A stretch of DNA of 64,000 nt from Polaromonas sp. CG_9.7 (GCF_015752205.1 NZ_JADOVG010000001.1:368342-432341); one strand, 5' to 3'. Positions 1-9,727 are shown, numbered from the stretch's first letter. The notes: generated from the letters alone by a model not told the origin. Translations and numbers: made by a program.

Positions 1-1
1 G

Positions 2-130
2 GCGGCGTTCATCGCCAAGAAGGCGCACAAGGAAGGAGTCAGCCTGCGCGAAGCGGCGATTGCATCAAGCCATGTCACGGCAGAGGAATTCGACGCCTGG
101 GTCGATGCGGCCAGCATGGTGGGTCGATAG
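2..130 (+). CDS. fumC: Fumarate hydratase class II, C-terminal end (partial)
   Basis: Only the last 42 codons are present; the gene enters from the left edge. Fumarase C interconverts fumarate and malate in the TCA cycle. Reading frame 2 gives a tail containing [18 protein letters not shown] and TAEEFDAWV and ends at TAG (128-130), which matches the usual end of class II fumarases ([15 protein letters not shown] and EFD-x-WV near the stop). No catalytic residues lie in this piece, so the call rests on the conserved tail alone. Confidence 0.85.
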   Translation, partial: AAFIAKKAHKEGVSLREAAIASSHVTAEEFDAWVDAASMVGR

Positions 131-152
131 CCTTCAAAGCGACACTTTCGTC

Positions 153-1442
153 ATGTCGGAAAAGCTTCTCTATCTGCTGCAGCGGCTGCTGCACAAAACC
201 TGGGTGCGGTGCGCTCTGTTTTCTCTGTTGGCGCTGCTGGCCGTAACGCTGGCAAAGGTCCTCGGTCCGCTCATTCCCGAAGACATTGCGTTCAAGCTGG
301 GGTCTGACTCCATCAGTAGCCTGCTCAACATTCTGGCCACCAGCATGCTGACCGTGTCAGTTTTTTCTGCGAGCACCATGGTGGCCTCGTTTTCGGCGGT
401 GGCCAGCACGGCCACGCCGCGCGCGTCCCAGCTGTTGATCGAAGACAGCACCATCCAGAATGCGCTGGCCACGTTTGTCGGGGCTTTTCTCTACAGCGTG
501 ATCGCGCTGATCGGACTCAATGCCCAGATTTATGCCGGTGGTGGGCGGCTGGTGCTGTTTGGTTTCACGCTTCTGGTCTTGCTGGTGGTGGTGATCGTGC
601 TGCTGCGCTGGCTAGACTATCTGTCGGTGCTGGGGCGTCTGGGCGAAACCATCAGCCGGGTCGAAGCGGCCACCACCAAGGCGATGGCGCAACGCCTGAA
701 AAAGCCTTTCATGGGTGGCATGAAACAAGCCGAAGGCGCCCGTGGCGAGCACACCCTGCGTGCGCCGGCCACCGGTTTTGTGCAACATGTATCGATGGAT
801 ATCTTGCAGGAATGCGCGCAGCGCACCGGAGCCATGATTCACCTGCATGTCCAGCCAGGGGATTTTGTCGAGACCTCGATGGCGATTGCCACCAGCACGC
901 GGGTGCTTGACCAGAAAGATTGCAAGGCGGTGGCTGATGCCGTGTTGATTGGTGCGTCAAGAACCTTTGACCACGACCCGCGTTTTGGGCTGCGGGTGAT
1001 GGGCGAGATTGCTGCGCGCGCCTTGTCGCCTGCGGTGAATGACCCCGGCACGGCGATTGAAGTCCTGGCAACCGCCGTCAGGACGATGATCTACTGGGTC
1101 GATGAACAGCGGGCGCAAATCAACTGCATGGAATCCGAAGCTGCACAGGCAAACCATCCCGAGTTCGACCATGTGTCCGCGCCTCATATGCATGAGGCCT
1201 GCATGTTGACCGATGTGTTTGATCCGCTGGCCCGGCATGGCGCGCTGGCGGTGGATGTGGGCGTGGCGCTGCAGCACGCGCTGGCCTCTCTCAGGCGGCT
1301 GAACCACACGGCATTCAACGCGATGCTTGACCAGCTGTCCCGGGATGCCATCCGGCGGGCCGAGCATGCCGGCCTGTTCGAGCCCGATCTGGAGTGCCTG
1401 CGTGAAGCCGCGCTGTCAGAGCGTCAGGCCCGGCCTGGCTGA
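153..1442 (+). CDS. DUF2254 family predicted membrane protein
   Basis: A 429-residue protein when started at ATG 153; the open frame reaches back to 60, but that would overlap fumC and add a non-hydrophobic tail. About four membrane segments lie near residues 18-40, 56-80, 103-122 and 132-152, followed by a soluble C-terminal half of about 270 residues. This is the layout of DUF2254, a family of unknown function found in many proteobacteria. It is 22 bp after fumC on the same strand but has no evident functional link with it. It converges on the proX array, with a strong hairpin between them (1530-1563). Confidence 0.75.
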   Translation: MSEKLLYLLQRLLHKTWVRCALFSLLALLAVTLAKVLGPLIPEDIAFKLGSDSISSLLNILATSMLTVSVFSASTMVASFSAVASTATPRASQLLIEDSTIQNALATFVGAFLYSVIALIGLNAQIYAGGGRLVLFGFTLLVLLVVVIVLLRWLDYLSVLGRLGETISRVEAATTKAMAQRLKKPFMGGMKQAEGARGEHTLRAPATGFVQHVSMDILQECAQRTGAMIHLHVQPGDFVETSMAIATSTRVLDQKDCKAVADAVLIGASRTFDHDPRFGLRVMGEIAARALSPAVNDPGTAIEVLATAVRTMIYWVDEQRAQINCMESEAAQANHPEFDHVSAPHMHEACMLTDVFDPLARHGALAVDVGVALQHALASLRRLNHTAFNAMLDQLSRDAIRRAEHAGLFEPDLECLREAALSERQARPG

Positions 1443-1529
1443 ACCGGCTGCGGGATGCGCGGTGCCCGGTAGCCAAAAGCCAGTGAAGGATCGCACTGCC
1501 GAACAGAATTTGAAGCGGTCATGAAAAAA

Positions 1530-1563
1530 GCGCTGCCGCTATTATTTAAATAGCTGGCAGCGC
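1530..1563. terminator. Strong hairpin between DUF2254 gene and proX1; copy of the interspersed GCTATT repeat
   Basis: Arms GCGCTGCC (1530-1537) and GGCAGCGC (1556-1563) are perfectly complementary, and the inner GCTATT (1538-1543) pairs with AATAGC (1549-1554). It sits between two converging genes, so it probably ends transcripts from both sides or protects their 3' ends. There is no clear T-run, so Rho-independent termination is not certain. Confidence 0.6.
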
Positions 1564-1596
1564 CCGTCCCGCTTGCGCAGAAGGCATTTTTAATGC

Positions 1597-2610
1597 TTAT
1601 TTGGCAGCAGCCATGGCTTGAGCGATCCAGCCGTCAAAGGTTTTCTGGTGCCCCTTGATCCAGCCATCGGTATGACGCTCGATGTCTTGCTGCCTGTTCT
1701 CGCCATCATTCAGGCGCCTGTTTTGCGAGCTGATGTCGCCAATCGGCAGCACCATGATTTCAAACAGCTTGGCCGCTGCCGGGTTTTTTTCGACAAACAC
1801 TTTGTTGGCCACGATGTACTCGTTGTTCAGTGGAAAGCCGTAGTTCTTGCCATTGGCCTGCTTGGTGTCCATGCCAGCCTGTACGCCGGGCATGGCTGAA
1901 AACGGCACTTCCAGCCACACCGATTCCTGGCCGGGGCGCAGCACATTGCTCAGCCAGTAAGGCGTCCACGCGTAGTACAGCACAGGCTTGCCGGCCTTGA
2001 AGCGGGCCACGGTGTCGGCGATCAGCGCGGGGTAGTTGCCCTGCGTGTAGGTGACGGTGTTGCGCAGCTTGAAGGTGGTGAGCTGGTGCTCGACGACGGC
2101 TTCACCGCCCCAACCGGCACTGGGGCCCACCAGGTTGGCCTTGCCATCGCCGGTGGTGTCAAACAGCTTGGCCAGTTTTGGGTCCGTGAGCTGTTCGATG
2201 CTGGTGATCTTGTACTGGTCGGCAGTTTTCTTGTCGATCATGTAGCCCTGTGCCGCACCGGCCGAATAAACGCCCTTGCGCGACAGCTTGGCGTCGCCAC
2301 CGGCGTTTTTATAGAACTCGGCATGGTGCGGGTTCCAGTGGTTGGCCATCAAGGTGGCGTCGCCGTTGGCCACGGCGATGTGCGCCGTGGGGTAGGCGAC
2401 TTCCTTGATCGGGCTGACGTCGTAACCGAGCTTTGTCAGGGCGCGGCTGACCAGCAGCGTTTGAAAGGTTTCCTCGACCAGATTGCTTTGCAGCGGCTGC
2501 ACCTTGACGCCTTTGCCGGGCAGGTCGGCGGCAACGGCAGGCGTCGCCAGGCCCAGGGCGAGCAGGCCGCCAGCCAGCAGGGTGCGGGTGAAATTGCGGG
2601 TATTCATCAT
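1597..2610 (-). CDS. proX: Glycine betaine/proline ABC transporter substrate-binding protein, copy 1 (ProX1, diverged)
   Basis: A 337-residue periplasmic binding protein with a signal peptide (hydrophobic residues about 11-27, cut near AVA-A). It delivers betaine-type osmoprotectants to a ProVW permease. The three Trp residues of the aromatic ligand cage known in E. coli ProX are present (W92 in NHWNP, W167 in GWGG, W215 in YAWTPYW). The flanking cysteine pair, found in E. coli ProX and in the other three copies here as GC..GWxCE, is missing: positions 163 and 169 are Pro and Gly. It is the last of four tandem proX genes in the operon. Ligand range may differ from the other copies; this is inference. 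Confidence 0.88.
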   Translation of the reverse strand: MMNTRNFTRTLLAGGLLALGLATPAVAADLPGKGVKVQPLQSNLVEETFQTLLVSRALTKLGYDVSPIKEVAYPTAHIAVANGDATLMANHWNPHHAEFYKNAGGDAKLSRKGVYSAGAAQGYMIDKKTADQYKITSIEQLTDPKLAKLFDTTGDGKANLVGPSAGWGGEAVVEHQLTTFKLRNTVTYTQGNYPALIADTVARFKAGKPVLYYAWTPYWLSNVLRPGQESVWLEVPFSAMPGVQAGMDTKQANGKNYGFPLNNEYIVANKVFVEKNPAAAKLFEIMVLPIGDISSQNRRLNDGENRQQDIERHTDGWIKGHQKTFDGWIAQAMAAAK

Positions 2611-2676
2611 TCGGAATCTTCCTTTGAGTCAGGAGCGGGGGAAAGGCCGCCGGATGAGGCCGAAGCGATGCCACTT

Positions 2677-2700
2677 GCTATTTATTTTTTATTCGATAGC
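2677..2700. repeat. Interspersed hairpin repeat (GCTAT..ATAGC) between proX2 and proX1
   Basis: GCTAT (2677-2681) and ATAGC (2696-2700) flank an AT-rich loop in the 170-bp gap between proX2 and proX1. This is one member of the repeat family seen at 1530, 3905, 5077, 9115, 27624, 31174, 43211, 50503 and 51968. Confidence 0.45.
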
Positions 2701-2780
2701 GGATGGCGCTTTAAGGCCGCGGATTCACGGCGGGGGTGAAGGCAGGGTTGCCTTGTTTCATGTCACTGGTTCAGCAGCGA

Positions 2781-3797
2781 CTATTTCTGGGCGAGCTTCA
2801 GGGCTTGCGCGATCCAGCCGTCGAAGGTTTTCTGGTGTGCCTTGATCCAGCCGTCGGTATGGCGTGCGATGTCTTGCTGCGAGCCTTGGCCGCTGTTCAT
2901 CAGCTGGTTCTGGGCATTGACGTCGCCGATGGGCAGGACCATGACTTCAAACAGTTTGCCGGCCGAAGGGTACTTTTCGACAAAGGCCTTGGTCGCCACG
3001 ATGCGGTGGGTGTTCAGCGGAAATCCATAGTTCTTGCCGTTGGGCAGTTTCGTGTCAACCGTGCCCTGGTCCTCGGGCAGCGCCGTGAACGGCACTTCGA
3101 GCCAGGTGACTTCCTTGCCGGGACGCAGTACGCCGCTCAGCCAGTACGGCGTCCAGGTGTAGTAAAGAACGGGTTTGCCCTCTTTGTAGCGTGCCAGGGT
3201 GTCGGCGATCAGCGCGGCATAGTTCCCCTGCATGTGCGTCACGGTGTCGCGCAGTTTGTACGCGGTGAACTGGTACTCCACCACGGCTTCGCAACCCCAG
3301 CCGGGGTTGCAGCCGGTCATGTTGGCCTTGCCGTCGCCGGTTGTGTCAAACAGCTTGGCCAGCTTGGGGTCCTGCAGCTGGTCGATGCGGGTGATGTTGT
3401 ATTTTTCAGCGGTCTTTTTGTCGATCAGGTAGCCCTGCGCGGCGTTGGATACATAGCTGCCCAGACGCACCAGCTTGCTGTCACCCCCGGCATTTTTGTA
3501 GAAGTCGGCGTGCAGCGGGTCCCAATGGGTGGCCATGAAGGTGGCGTCGCCGTTGGAAATCGCGACATGGGCGGCCGGGTAGTCGACTTCCTTGATGGGC
3601 TGCACGTCAAAGCCCAGTTTTTGCATGGCGCGGCTGGCCAGCAGGGTCTGGAAGGTTTCTTCGGCGGTGGAGCTTTGCAGCGGCTGCACCTTGACGCCCT
3701 TGCCAGGCAGGTCGGCAGCGGCTTGTGCAGAAAGGCCCAATGCCAGCAGGCTTGAAGCGACCAGGGTTCGGGTGAAATGGCAGGTGTCGATCATCAT
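2781..3797 (-). CDS. proX: Glycine betaine/proline ABC transporter substrate-binding protein, copy 2 (ProX2)
   Basis: A 338-residue binding protein with a signal peptide ending near residue 27. The Trp cage is complete (W92, W167, W215) and the cysteine pair C163/C169 in GCNPGWGCE, which forms a disulfide in E. coli ProX, is kept. The stretch [13 protein letters not shown] is shared almost unchanged with the other copies. It lies 170 bp upstream of proX1 and 164 bp downstream of proX3 on the minus strand. The long gaps suggest separate processing or internal promoters rather than tight translational coupling. Confidence 0.9.
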   Translation of the reverse strand: MMIDTCHFTRTLVASSLLALGLSAQAAADLPGKGVKVQPLQSSTAEETFQTLLASRAMQKLGFDVQPIKEVDYPAAHVAISNGDATFMATHWDPLHADFYKNAGGDSKLVRLGSYVSNAAQGYLIDKKTAEKYNITRIDQLQDPKLAKLFDTTGDGKANMTGCNPGWGCEAVVEYQFTAYKLRDTVTHMQGNYAALIADTLARYKEGKPVLYYTWTPYWLSGVLRPGKEVTWLEVPFTALPEDQGTVDTKLPNGKNYGFPLNTHRIVATKAFVEKYPSAGKLFEVMVLPIGDVNAQNQLMNSGQGSQQDIARHTDGWIKAHQKTFDGWIAQALKLAQK

Positions 3798-3904
3798 CTG
3801 TTGGGGGTTTCCTTTTGAAGTGAAGTGAAGTGAGGTGAGCGCGGGCAGGCTGCCCGGTGGTGCCAGTCCCTGCCTGAGTCGGGACCACTCGCACAGACAT
3901 ATAT

Positions 3905-3950
3905 GCTATTTAATGAATAGCTGCTTATGCAATATAGATGTGCGCCAGAG
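3905..3950. repeat. Interspersed hairpin repeat just after proX3
   Basis: GCTATT (3905-3910) and AATAGC (3916-3921) form a perfect 6-bp stem, followed by TGCTTATGC and GCGCCAGAGGC, the extended form of the family. It lies 12 bp beyond the proX3 stop codon. Confidence 0.55.
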
Positions 3951-3961
3951 GCTGATTTGGC

Positions 3962-4978
3962 TTATTTTTTAGCCGCGTCCATGGCTTTGGATATCCAGCT
4001 GTCAAAGGTTTTTTGGTGCGACCTGATCCATCCGTCGGTATGCCGTTCGATGTCCTGCAGCGTGTTCTCGCCCTGGCTCATCCGCAGGTTTTGCGCGTTG
4101 ATGTCGTTGACCGACACCTTCATGATCTCGAACAGCTTGCCTGCGGCCGGATTTTTGGTCACGAAATCCTTGCTGGCGACGATGTGCTGCGTGTTCACGA
4201 CAAAGCCGTAGTTTTTGCCAGAAGGCTGCCTGGTGTCCACTTGGGGCCCTTTGCCCGGCAGTGACGAAAACGGCACGTCGAGCCACACCACGTCCTTTCC
4301 AGGGCGCAGCACGGCGCTGACCCAGTACGGCGTCCACGTGTAGTAGATGACAGGTTCACCCTGTTTGAAGCGCGTGATGGTGTCGGCAATCAGCGCTGCG
4401 TAGGTACCTTGCTTGTGCGACACGGTGTCACGCAATTTGTAGGCGTCGATATGGTGGTCGATGATGTTCTCGCAGGCCCAGCCGGGCGTGCAGCCTGTCA
4501 GGTCGGCCTTGCCATCGCCGTCGGTGTCAAACAGCTTGGCAATCTTCGGGTCCTTGAGTTGCCCGATGTTGGTGATCTTGTAAGCGTCTGCAGTTTTTTT
4601 GTCGATCACATAGCCCTGCGCAGCGTTGTTTGAGTACACACCCTGGCGCGAGAGTTTGTCTTTACCGCCGGCGTTCTTGAAATAGTCGTCCTGTTGTGGA
4701 TTCCAGTGGTCGGCCATGAAAGTCGCATCACCGTTGGCTATGGCGATATGCGCCGTGGCGTACTCCACCTCCTTGATGGGCTGAACGTCATAGCCAAGCT
4801 TTGCCAGTGCGCGGTTGACCAGCAGTGTCTGGAAGGTCTCTTCGGCCAGCGAGCTCTTGAGTGGCTGCACCTTGATGCCCTTGCCGGGTAAGTCGGCGGC
4901 GGCATGTGCGCCCAAGGTCAGCGTCAGCAGGCATGCCGCGAGCAAGGGTCGGGTGAAGTTGCGCGTTTTGATCGTCAT
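3962..4978 (-). CDS. proX: Glycine betaine/proline ABC transporter substrate-binding protein, copy 3 (ProX3)
   Basis: A 338-residue binding protein. ATG 4978 is chosen because [10 protein letters not shown] followed by a hydrophobic stretch gives a normal signal peptide and the same length as its neighbours; the open frame extends to 5074 without signal-like sequence. Cage residues W92, W167 and W215-equivalent and the cysteine pair (GCTPGWACE) are present. It differs from the other copies around the first Trp ([10 protein letters not shown] instead of [10 protein letters not shown]), a site near the ligand, so its substrate preference may have shifted (inference). Confidence 0.9.
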   Translation of the reverse strand: MTIKTRNFTRPLLAACLLTLTLGAHAAADLPGKGIKVQPLKSSLAEETFQTLLVNRALAKLGYDVQPIKEVEYATAHIAIANGDATFMADHWNPQQDDYFKNAGGKDKLSRQGVYSNNAAQGYVIDKKTADAYKITNIGQLKDPKIAKLFDTDGDGKADLTGCTPGWACENIIDHHIDAYKLRDTVSHKQGTYAALIADTITRFKQGEPVIYYTWTPYWVSAVLRPGKDVVWLDVPFSSLPGKGPQVDTRQPSGKNYGFVVNTQHIVASKDFVTKNPAAGKLFEIMKVSVNDINAQNLRMSQGENTLQDIERHTDGWIRSHQKTFDSWISKAMDAAKK

Positions 4979-5076
4979 TGCCAAGGGAATCCTTTTTTTA
5001 CTGAGCGGAGGGTGCAAAGGTGACATCGTCGCGTGAGTTACCGCCCACAACCTGCCCATTTGCGCAGCGCACAAGC

Positions 5077-5104
5077 GCTATGGTTTATATAGCTGCTTGT
5101 GCTT
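5077..5104. repeat. Interspersed hairpin repeat just after proX4
   Basis: GCTAT (5077-5081) pairs with ATAGC (5089-5093), followed by TGCTTGTGCTT. It lies about 30-55 bp beyond the proX4 stop codon and repeats the arrangement seen after the other proX copies. Confidence 0.5.
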
Positions 5105-5133
5105 TGAGAATCAGTGTGCGTGTCTGATTTTTC

Positions 5134-6153
5134 TTACTTCTTGGCGACGGCCATGGATTGTGCAATCCAGCTGTCAAAGGTCTTTTGGTGTCCCTTGATC
5201 CATGCATCGGTGTGCTGCTCAATGTCTTTTTGCGAGTTCTCGCCATTTTTCATGCGCTGGTTCTGGGCGTTGATATCGCCGACGGGCAGCCTCATCACTT
5301 CGAACAACTTGGCAGCCGACGGGTTCTGGTCGGTGAAGGCCTTGTTGGCCACGATGCGCTGGGTGTTCAGCGTGAAGCCGTAGTTCTTGCCATTGGGCAA
5401 CTTGGTGTCGAGCTTGGATTGCGCGCCAGGCAGCGACGAGTAAGGCACTTCGAGCCAGACCACATCCTTGCCGGGACGCAGCACGCCGCTGATCCAGTAC
5501 GGGGTCCAGGTGTAGTAAAGAACCGGCAGGCCTTTTTCGAAGCGGGTGATGGTGTCTGCCATCAATGCCGAGTAGGTGCCCTGCGCATGCGAGACGGTCT
5601 CGCGCAAGCCGAAGGCGGTGAGCTGGTGCTCAATCACGGCTTCGCAGCCCCAGCCGGGATTGCAGCCGGTCATGTCAGCCTTGCCGTCACCTGTGGAGTC
5701 AAACAGCTTGGCCAGCTTGGGATCTTTCAGCTGGTCGATGCGGGTAATCTTGTATTTGTCAGCGGTCTTTTTGTCGATCAGGTAGCCCTGCGCGGCATTG
5801 CTAGAGTACACGCCCTTACGAAACAGCTTGGCGTCACCGCCACCGTTATTGTAGAAGTCGGCATGCAGCGGGTCCCAGTGGTCGGCCAGAAAGGTGGCAT
5901 CCCCGTTGGAAATCGCAACATGGCCGGTGGCCGCTTCGATTTCCTTGATCGGCTGCACGTCAAAACCCAGTTTTTCCAGCCCGCGGCTGACCAGCAGCGT
6001 CTGGAAGGTTTCTTCGGCAATCGCGCTTTGAATGGGTTGAACCTTGACGCCTTTGCCGGGCAAGTCAGCGGCGCTGGCCGTCGTGGCGGCCAGACCGAGG
6101 CTCAGAAGTCCGGTGGCGAGCAGGGTGCGTGTGAAATGGAGGGTTGTCATCAT
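5134..6153 (-). CDS. proX: Glycine betaine/proline ABC transporter substrate-binding protein, copy 4 (ProX4, next to ProW)
   Basis: A 339-residue binding protein with a signal peptide cut near residue 28 (ASA-A). Cage residues W93, W168 and W216 and the cysteine pair C164/C170 (GCNPGWGCE) are all present. It is the first proX after proW, 58 bp from the permease stop, and so is the best candidate for the ancestral partner of ProVW. The other three copies could have arisen by tandem duplication and divergence from it, though direction of descent was not tested. Confidence 0.9.
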   Translation of the reverse strand: MMTTLHFTRTLLATGLLSLGLAATTASAADLPGKGVKVQPIQSAIAEETFQTLLVSRGLEKLGFDVQPIKEIEAATGHVAISNGDATFLADHWDPLHADFYNNGGGDAKLFRKGVYSSNAAQGYLIDKKTADKYKITRIDQLKDPKLAKLFDSTGDGKADMTGCNPGWGCEAVIEHQLTAFGLRETVSHAQGTYSALMADTITRFEKGLPVLYYTWTPYWISGVLRPGKDVVWLEVPYSSLPGAQSKLDTKLPNGKNYGFTLNTQRIVANKAFTDQNPSAAKLFEVMRLPVGDINAQNQRMKNGENSQKDIEQHTDAWIKGHQKTFDSWIAQSMAVAKK

Positions 6154-6211
6154 TTGAAAGTTTCCTTTTGAGTGAGTGAATTCAGCGGAGGGTGCAGCGG
6201 TGCCAGAAGCA

Positions 6212-7507
6212 TCAATGCGCGGCTGGCGTCAGGCCGGGCGTGGCCTGCACCGTTTGGGATTCCGGGTCGGCCTTGGCCCCGGCTTGGGCAGCGACTTCGG
6301 ACTTGTCAGCACGGTGCATCAGCGACCAGACCAGGCCGGACGGGCCGGTCTGCCACCAATGGCGAACACCGCGGCGTGGCTGACCCAGGGACTGGGTGAT
6401 GCGGTCCAGCGTGATGGCCAGCAGCACAATGCCCAGTCCGCCAACGGTGGCCAGGCCCATGTCGAGCCGGCCAATGCCGCGCAAGACCATCTGGCCGAGG
6501 CCGCCCACGGCGATCATCGAGGCGATCACCACCATCGACAGCGACAGCATCAGCGTCTGGTTGACACCGGCCATGATGGACGGCATGGCCAGTGGCAGCT
6601 GGACTTTCACCAGCATCTGCAGCGGCGAAGCACCATAGGCGCGTGCGGCCTCGATCAGGTCAGGCCGCACCTGGCGAATGCCCAGGTTGGTCAGGCGGAT
6701 CAGCGGCGGCAGCGCAAAGACGATGGTGACAATCACGCCAGGAACGTTGCCAATGCCGAACAGCATCACCACCGGCACCAGGTAGACGAAAGCAGGCGTG
6801 GTCTGCATCGCGTCCAGTATCGGGCGCATCAAACGCATGGCGCGGTCGCTGCTGGCCAGCAAGATGCCCAGCGGCAGGCCCACGACCAGGCAAAATGCCA
6901 GCGAGGTCAGCACCAGCGACAGCGTCACCATGGCTTCGGGCCAGATGCCCAGCATCGCCACCAGCAGCAGCGACACGACGGCGCCAATCGCCAGCCCGCG
7001 GCCGGTGAACTGCCAGGCCACCAAACCAATGAAGGCAATCATTGCCAGTGAAGGCACGCTTTGCAGCAGGCCTTCAACGCTGGTCAGGGTGCTGTCGATC
7101 GGCCCACGTACGGTCTGGAAAAAGGGACGGAAGTTGTCGACCACCCAGGCCAGGCCACTGTTGATCCAGCTCTCGACGGGCAGCGAGCCGTCCCACAGTT
7201 GCTGGATCTGAAAACCGGTGACCACGTCGGTGTCCATGGCGGGCGCATCGAGCCAGTCGCTACCGCCGCTGACGGCTTCTGTCGGTTGCGTGGCGGTTTG
7301 CCACGCGTCTCCAGAGGCAGCGGCCGGTGCGCTTTCGATCGGCATGCCCCAGGCGTCGAGCTGCGCAGGCGCCGTGCTGGCGCTGTTGATGGCGGGGGTG
7401 GACTGTATCGGCATGCCCCAGGGATCGAGCTGCTGCGGTGCGGCGGCCATCACAGGCGTTGCACTGTCAGCGGCGGCCAGGATGATGGGGGTGTTGGTTT
7501 CGTTCAT
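6212..7507 (-). CDS. proW: Glycine betaine/proline ABC transporter permease (ProW-like) with duplicated N-terminal motif
   Basis: A 431-residue inner-membrane permease. ATG 7507 (MNETNTPI) is preferred over the upstream start at 7558 because it lies 16 bp after proV and has AAAG-rich sequence before it. Residues 1-95 are Ala/Pro-rich and hold two copies of a nonapeptide, QLDPWGMPI (26-34) and QLDAWGMPI (49-57). The remainder is an ordinary ProW: a block of hydrophobic helices from about residue 150 and an EAA loop ([12 protein letters not shown]) that contacts the ATPase. It imports betaine or proline betaine with ProV and the four ProX proteins. Confidence 0.88.
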   Translation of the reverse strand: MNETNTPIILAAADSATPVMAAAPQQLDPWGMPIQSTPAINSASTAPAQLDAWGMPIESAPAAASGDAWQTATQPTEAVSGGSDWLDAPAMDTDVVTGFQIQQLWDGSLPVESWINSGLAWVVDNFRPFFQTVRGPIDSTLTSVEGLLQSVPSLAMIAFIGLVAWQFTGRGLAIGAVVSLLLVAMLGIWPEAMVTLSLVLTSLAFCLVVGLPLGILLASSDRAMRLMRPILDAMQTTPAFVYLVPVVMLFGIGNVPGVIVTIVFALPPLIRLTNLGIRQVRPDLIEAARAYGASPLQMLVKVQLPLAMPSIMAGVNQTLMLSLSMVVIASMIAVGGLGQMVLRGIGRLDMGLATVGGLGIVLLAITLDRITQSLGQPRRGVRHWWQTGPSGLVWSLMHRADKSEVAAQAGAKADPESQTVQATPGLTPAAH

Positions 7508-7523
7508 AAGCGTTCTTTCATGA

Positions 7524-8738
7524 TCACTGTGCGGGTACGGAAGGGGTGTCGCGGTCAAGGAATTTCAGCAAAGTGGTTTTGCTGATGGACCCATGGAACT
7601 TCCCGTCGGCGTCCGTCACCGGCACCGGGTAAGGGGACTGCGCCACCTGGCCATACAGGCCGTTGACCGAATCGTCAGCGGCAATCGTCAGCACATCCGG
7701 CAGATAAGCATGCGCCAGGCCCAGCGGCCCGACATGGCCATGCAGCGCCTTGCGCAGTGATTCTGCCGAGACCACGCCAAGGTACTGCTCTTTGGTGCTG
7801 ACCACATAGGCGTAGTCACGGTCACGGTCTTCCAGCATCTTGAGTGCGGCGCGCGAGCCGCTGCTGGCATGTTCGGCGACCACGACCTGGGACTTTCGGG
7901 CAATGTCGGCGGCCTTGAAGACCGCTGCGGCATCGACCCCGTGGGTGAAGCTGCGCACATAGGCGTCAGCCGGGTTGCGCAAAATCTCGTCCGGCGTGCC
8001 GACCTGCACCACGTGGCCATCTTTCATGATGGCAATGCGGTCGCCGATGCGCATGGCTTCGTCCAGGTCATGCGAGATGAAAACGATGGTGCGGCGCTTG
8101 ACCTGTTGCAGGCGCAGCAACTCAGACTGCATTTCAGTGCGGATGATCGGGTCCAGTGCTGAAAACGCCTCGTCCATCAGCAAGATGGAAGGGTCCGATG
8201 CCATGGCCCGGGCCAGGCCCACGCGCTGCTGCATGCCGCCTGAAAGCTCGTCCGGGTAGCTGGCACCCCAGCCGGCCAGGCCGACCTGTTCAAGGGCCTG
8301 CTCGGCTGCGGCGTGGCGCTCGGCGCTGCTCACGCCGGCCAGTTCCAGACCCAGCGCGGTGTTGTCCCGCACGGTCATGTGCGGCATCAGCGCAAACGAC
8401 TGGAACACCATGCTGATGTCCTTGCGGCGCAGGGCACGTAATTCCTTGTCTTTCAATTTGCTGATGTCGGCGCCATCCACCAGGATGCGGCCCGATGTGG
8501 GCTCGATCAGCAGGTTGAGCAGGCGCACCAGCGTGGATTTGCCTGAACCTGACAGGCCCATGACGACGAAAATCTCGCCTGCTTCAATGGTCAGGCTGGC
8601 GTCGAAAACGCCGATGGTGGCGCCTGTCTGGGCCAGAATTTCTTCTTTGGTGCAGCCCTGGCTGACGAGATCAAGTGCGGCCTGCGGGCTGTCGCCGAAA
8701 ACCTTGAACACATGATCGATGATGATTTGTTTGGCCAT
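7524..8738 (-). CDS. proV: Glycine betaine/proline ABC transporter ATP-binding protein with CBS domains (ProV)
   Basis: A 404-residue ATPase that energises osmoprotectant import. Walker A is GLSGSGKST (61-69), the Q-loop is at Q113, the signature LSGGMQQRV starts at 165, Walker B is ILLMDE (185-190) and the switch His is H223. The C-terminal part (about 280-395) has the two CBS-like repeats that in ProU/OpuA systems sense ionic strength. It is the first gene of the proVWXXXX operon and has a 625-bp upstream gap with three dyad symmetries (8877-8991). Confidence 0.93.
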   Translation of the reverse strand: MAKQIIIDHVFKVFGDSPQAALDLVSQGCTKEEILAQTGATIGVFDASLTIEAGEIFVVMGLSGSGKSTLVRLLNLLIEPTSGRILVDGADISKLKDKELRALRRKDISMVFQSFALMPHMTVRDNTALGLELAGVSSAERHAAAEQALEQVGLAGWGASYPDELSGGMQQRVGLARAMASDPSILLMDEAFSALDPIIRTEMQSELLRLQQVKRRTIVFISHDLDEAMRIGDRIAIMKDGHVVQVGTPDEILRNPADAYVRSFTHGVDAAAVFKAADIARKSQVVVAEHASSGSRAALKMLEDRDRDYAYVVSTKEQYLGVVSAESLRKALHGHVGPLGLAHAYLPDVLTIAADDSVNGLYGQVAQSPYPVPVTDADGKFHGSISKTTLLKFLDRDTPSVPAQ

Positions 8739-8876
8739 GCAGGCGAACTCTCTTTTTTACGTTGAAAGGAATAATCAACTTGCCAGCACGAATGCCAGGC
8801 AAGAAGCTCCGGAAATGTGTCCCTGATCTGATCGTTACGCCCGGGTGCATGCACACAGGGGCTACAAAAAAGGCGC

Positions 8877-8894
8877 GGTCACATTGCTGTGACC
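8877..8894. promoter_or_regulatory. Dyad GGTCACA-N4-TGTGACC upstream of proV
   Basis: A perfect inverted repeat with 7-bp arms (8877-8883 and 8888-8894), about 140 bp before the proV start. It could be an operator or an mRNA hairpin. The half-sites point the opposite way to a CRP site. Confidence 0.4.
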
Positions 8895-8904
8895 TGTCGG
8901 CGTT

Positions 8905-8922
8905 CATGGCGCTCACGCCATG
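8905..8922. promoter_or_regulatory. Dyad CATGGCG-N4-CGCCATG upstream of proV
   Basis: A perfect inverted repeat with 7-bp arms (8905-8911 and 8916-8922), 10 bp upstream of the previous dyad relative to proV. Its function is unknown. Confidence 0.35.
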
Positions 8923-8972
8923 GAAGGCGTTTGATTAAAAAGGCCTGTTCAGAACACTTTTAAGGGCGCATG

Positions 8973-8991
8973 CGTTGTGTGATGCACAACG
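8973..8991. promoter_or_regulatory. Dyad CGTTGTG-N5-CACAACG upstream of proV
   Basis: A perfect inverted repeat with 7-bp arms (8973-8979 and 8985-8991) and an odd-sized spacer, typical of helix-turn-helix repressor operators. The cognate regulator is not identifiable here. Confidence 0.4.
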
Positions 8992-9114
8992 TTGGCTGTA
9001 AGAAAAAAGATTCAGTTGCCGAGACAGTATCCAGAATACGGTGCTGGCATTTGGTTTTTGTAGGAATTTGACTACATGCTTGCCAGTAGTAAAGCGGATG
9101 CGTATTATAGCTAT

Positions 9115-9138
9115 TGGCTATTTAAAAGTCAATAGCCA
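9115..9138. repeat. Interspersed hairpin repeat (TGGCTATT..AATAGCCA)
   Basis: A perfect 8-bp stem (9115-9122 with 9131-9138) and 8-nt loop; a member of the GCTATT/AATAGC family in the gap between proV and mrpG. Confidence 0.5.
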
Positions 9139-9363
9139 TGGCTTTTGAGTCCATTAATAAGGGTTTTGGCGGTATCCCAGTCAATACCTTTCGTCTTTTC
9201 TAACTATCAAAAAAATAGCACTTTAAGCATGTCTGGCATGCGCAAAGTGCTAAAAATACTCAAAAATCTGACTGCTTTGGCAATGGGACAGCCATCGAAG
9301 CCGATTCGGACAGGAGAAAATGGAAAACAGGCCTGGCTACCCGCACGGCATACGCTTTTCAGT

Positions 9364-9711
9364 TCATGAAGGCCGGCGTTCGGGCACTGAATCTTTCGGC
9401 GGCGCTGCCTTGCCAGGCACCAGCAGGTGCAACGCCGCCTGCGCCATCATGTTGGCCGACACAGGGGCGGTCACAAATACAAACAGCGTGATCAGCAGTT
9501 CTGCAAAACCGGCGCGCCCCTGGTCGGCGGCCAGCAGCATGCTGGCCACCAGCAGGCTGCCGATGCCCAGCGTGGAGGCTTTGGTGGGCGCATGCAGCCG
9601 CATGAAAAAATCCGGCAACCGGGCCAGCCCGATGGCGCCCACCAGCAGGAAAAAAGAGCCCACCAGCAGCAGGGCGGCCGCCAGCCCTTCAACAACAGTG
9701 TGAAAGTTCAT
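9364..9711 (-). CDS. mrpG: Mrp-type Na+(K+)/H+ antiporter subunit G
   Basis: A 115-residue membrane protein with three hydrophobic segments (about 6-28, 42-64 and 70-92) and the MrpG-typical RLPDFFMRLHAPTKASTLG stretch. It is the last subunit of the hetero-oligomeric Mrp/Pha/Mnh antiporter, which exchanges Na+ or K+ for protons. It starts 16 bp after mrpF and closes the six-gene operon. Confidence 0.92.
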   Translation of the reverse strand: MNFHTVVEGLAAALLLVGSFFLLVGAIGLARLPDFFMRLHAPTKASTLGIGSLLVASMLLAADQGRAGFAELLITLFVFVTAPVSANMMAQAALHLLVPGKAAPPKDSVPERRPS

Positions 9712-9727
9712 GGTGATGCCTTTTGCT

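Larger units (their letters stand above)
8739..9363. other. Intergenic region between proV and the mrp operon
   Basis: A 625-bp gap upstream of proV and downstream of mrpG. No convincing gene is visible; an open frame at 9145-9369 lacks a ribosome-binding site and homology-like features. It holds three dyads close to proV and one interspersed repeat at 9115-9138, so it probably carries the osmotically controlled promoter of the proV operon. Confidence 0.55.

Noticed and set aside
2736..3755. Long plus-strand open frame opposite proX2 (and the similar one at 5158-6171 opposite proX4)
   Set aside because: Both are antisense shadows produced by the same codon bias of two paralogous genes; their mutual similarity only reflects proX similarity.
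8877..8894. GGTCACA..TGTGACC as a CRP site
   Set aside because: CRP half-sites are TGTGA..TCACA with 6 bp between; here their order is reversed and the spacing differs.
9145..9369. Open frame of 74 codons between proV and mrpG
   Set aside because: No ribosome-binding site or family features, and it overlaps the mrpG end.
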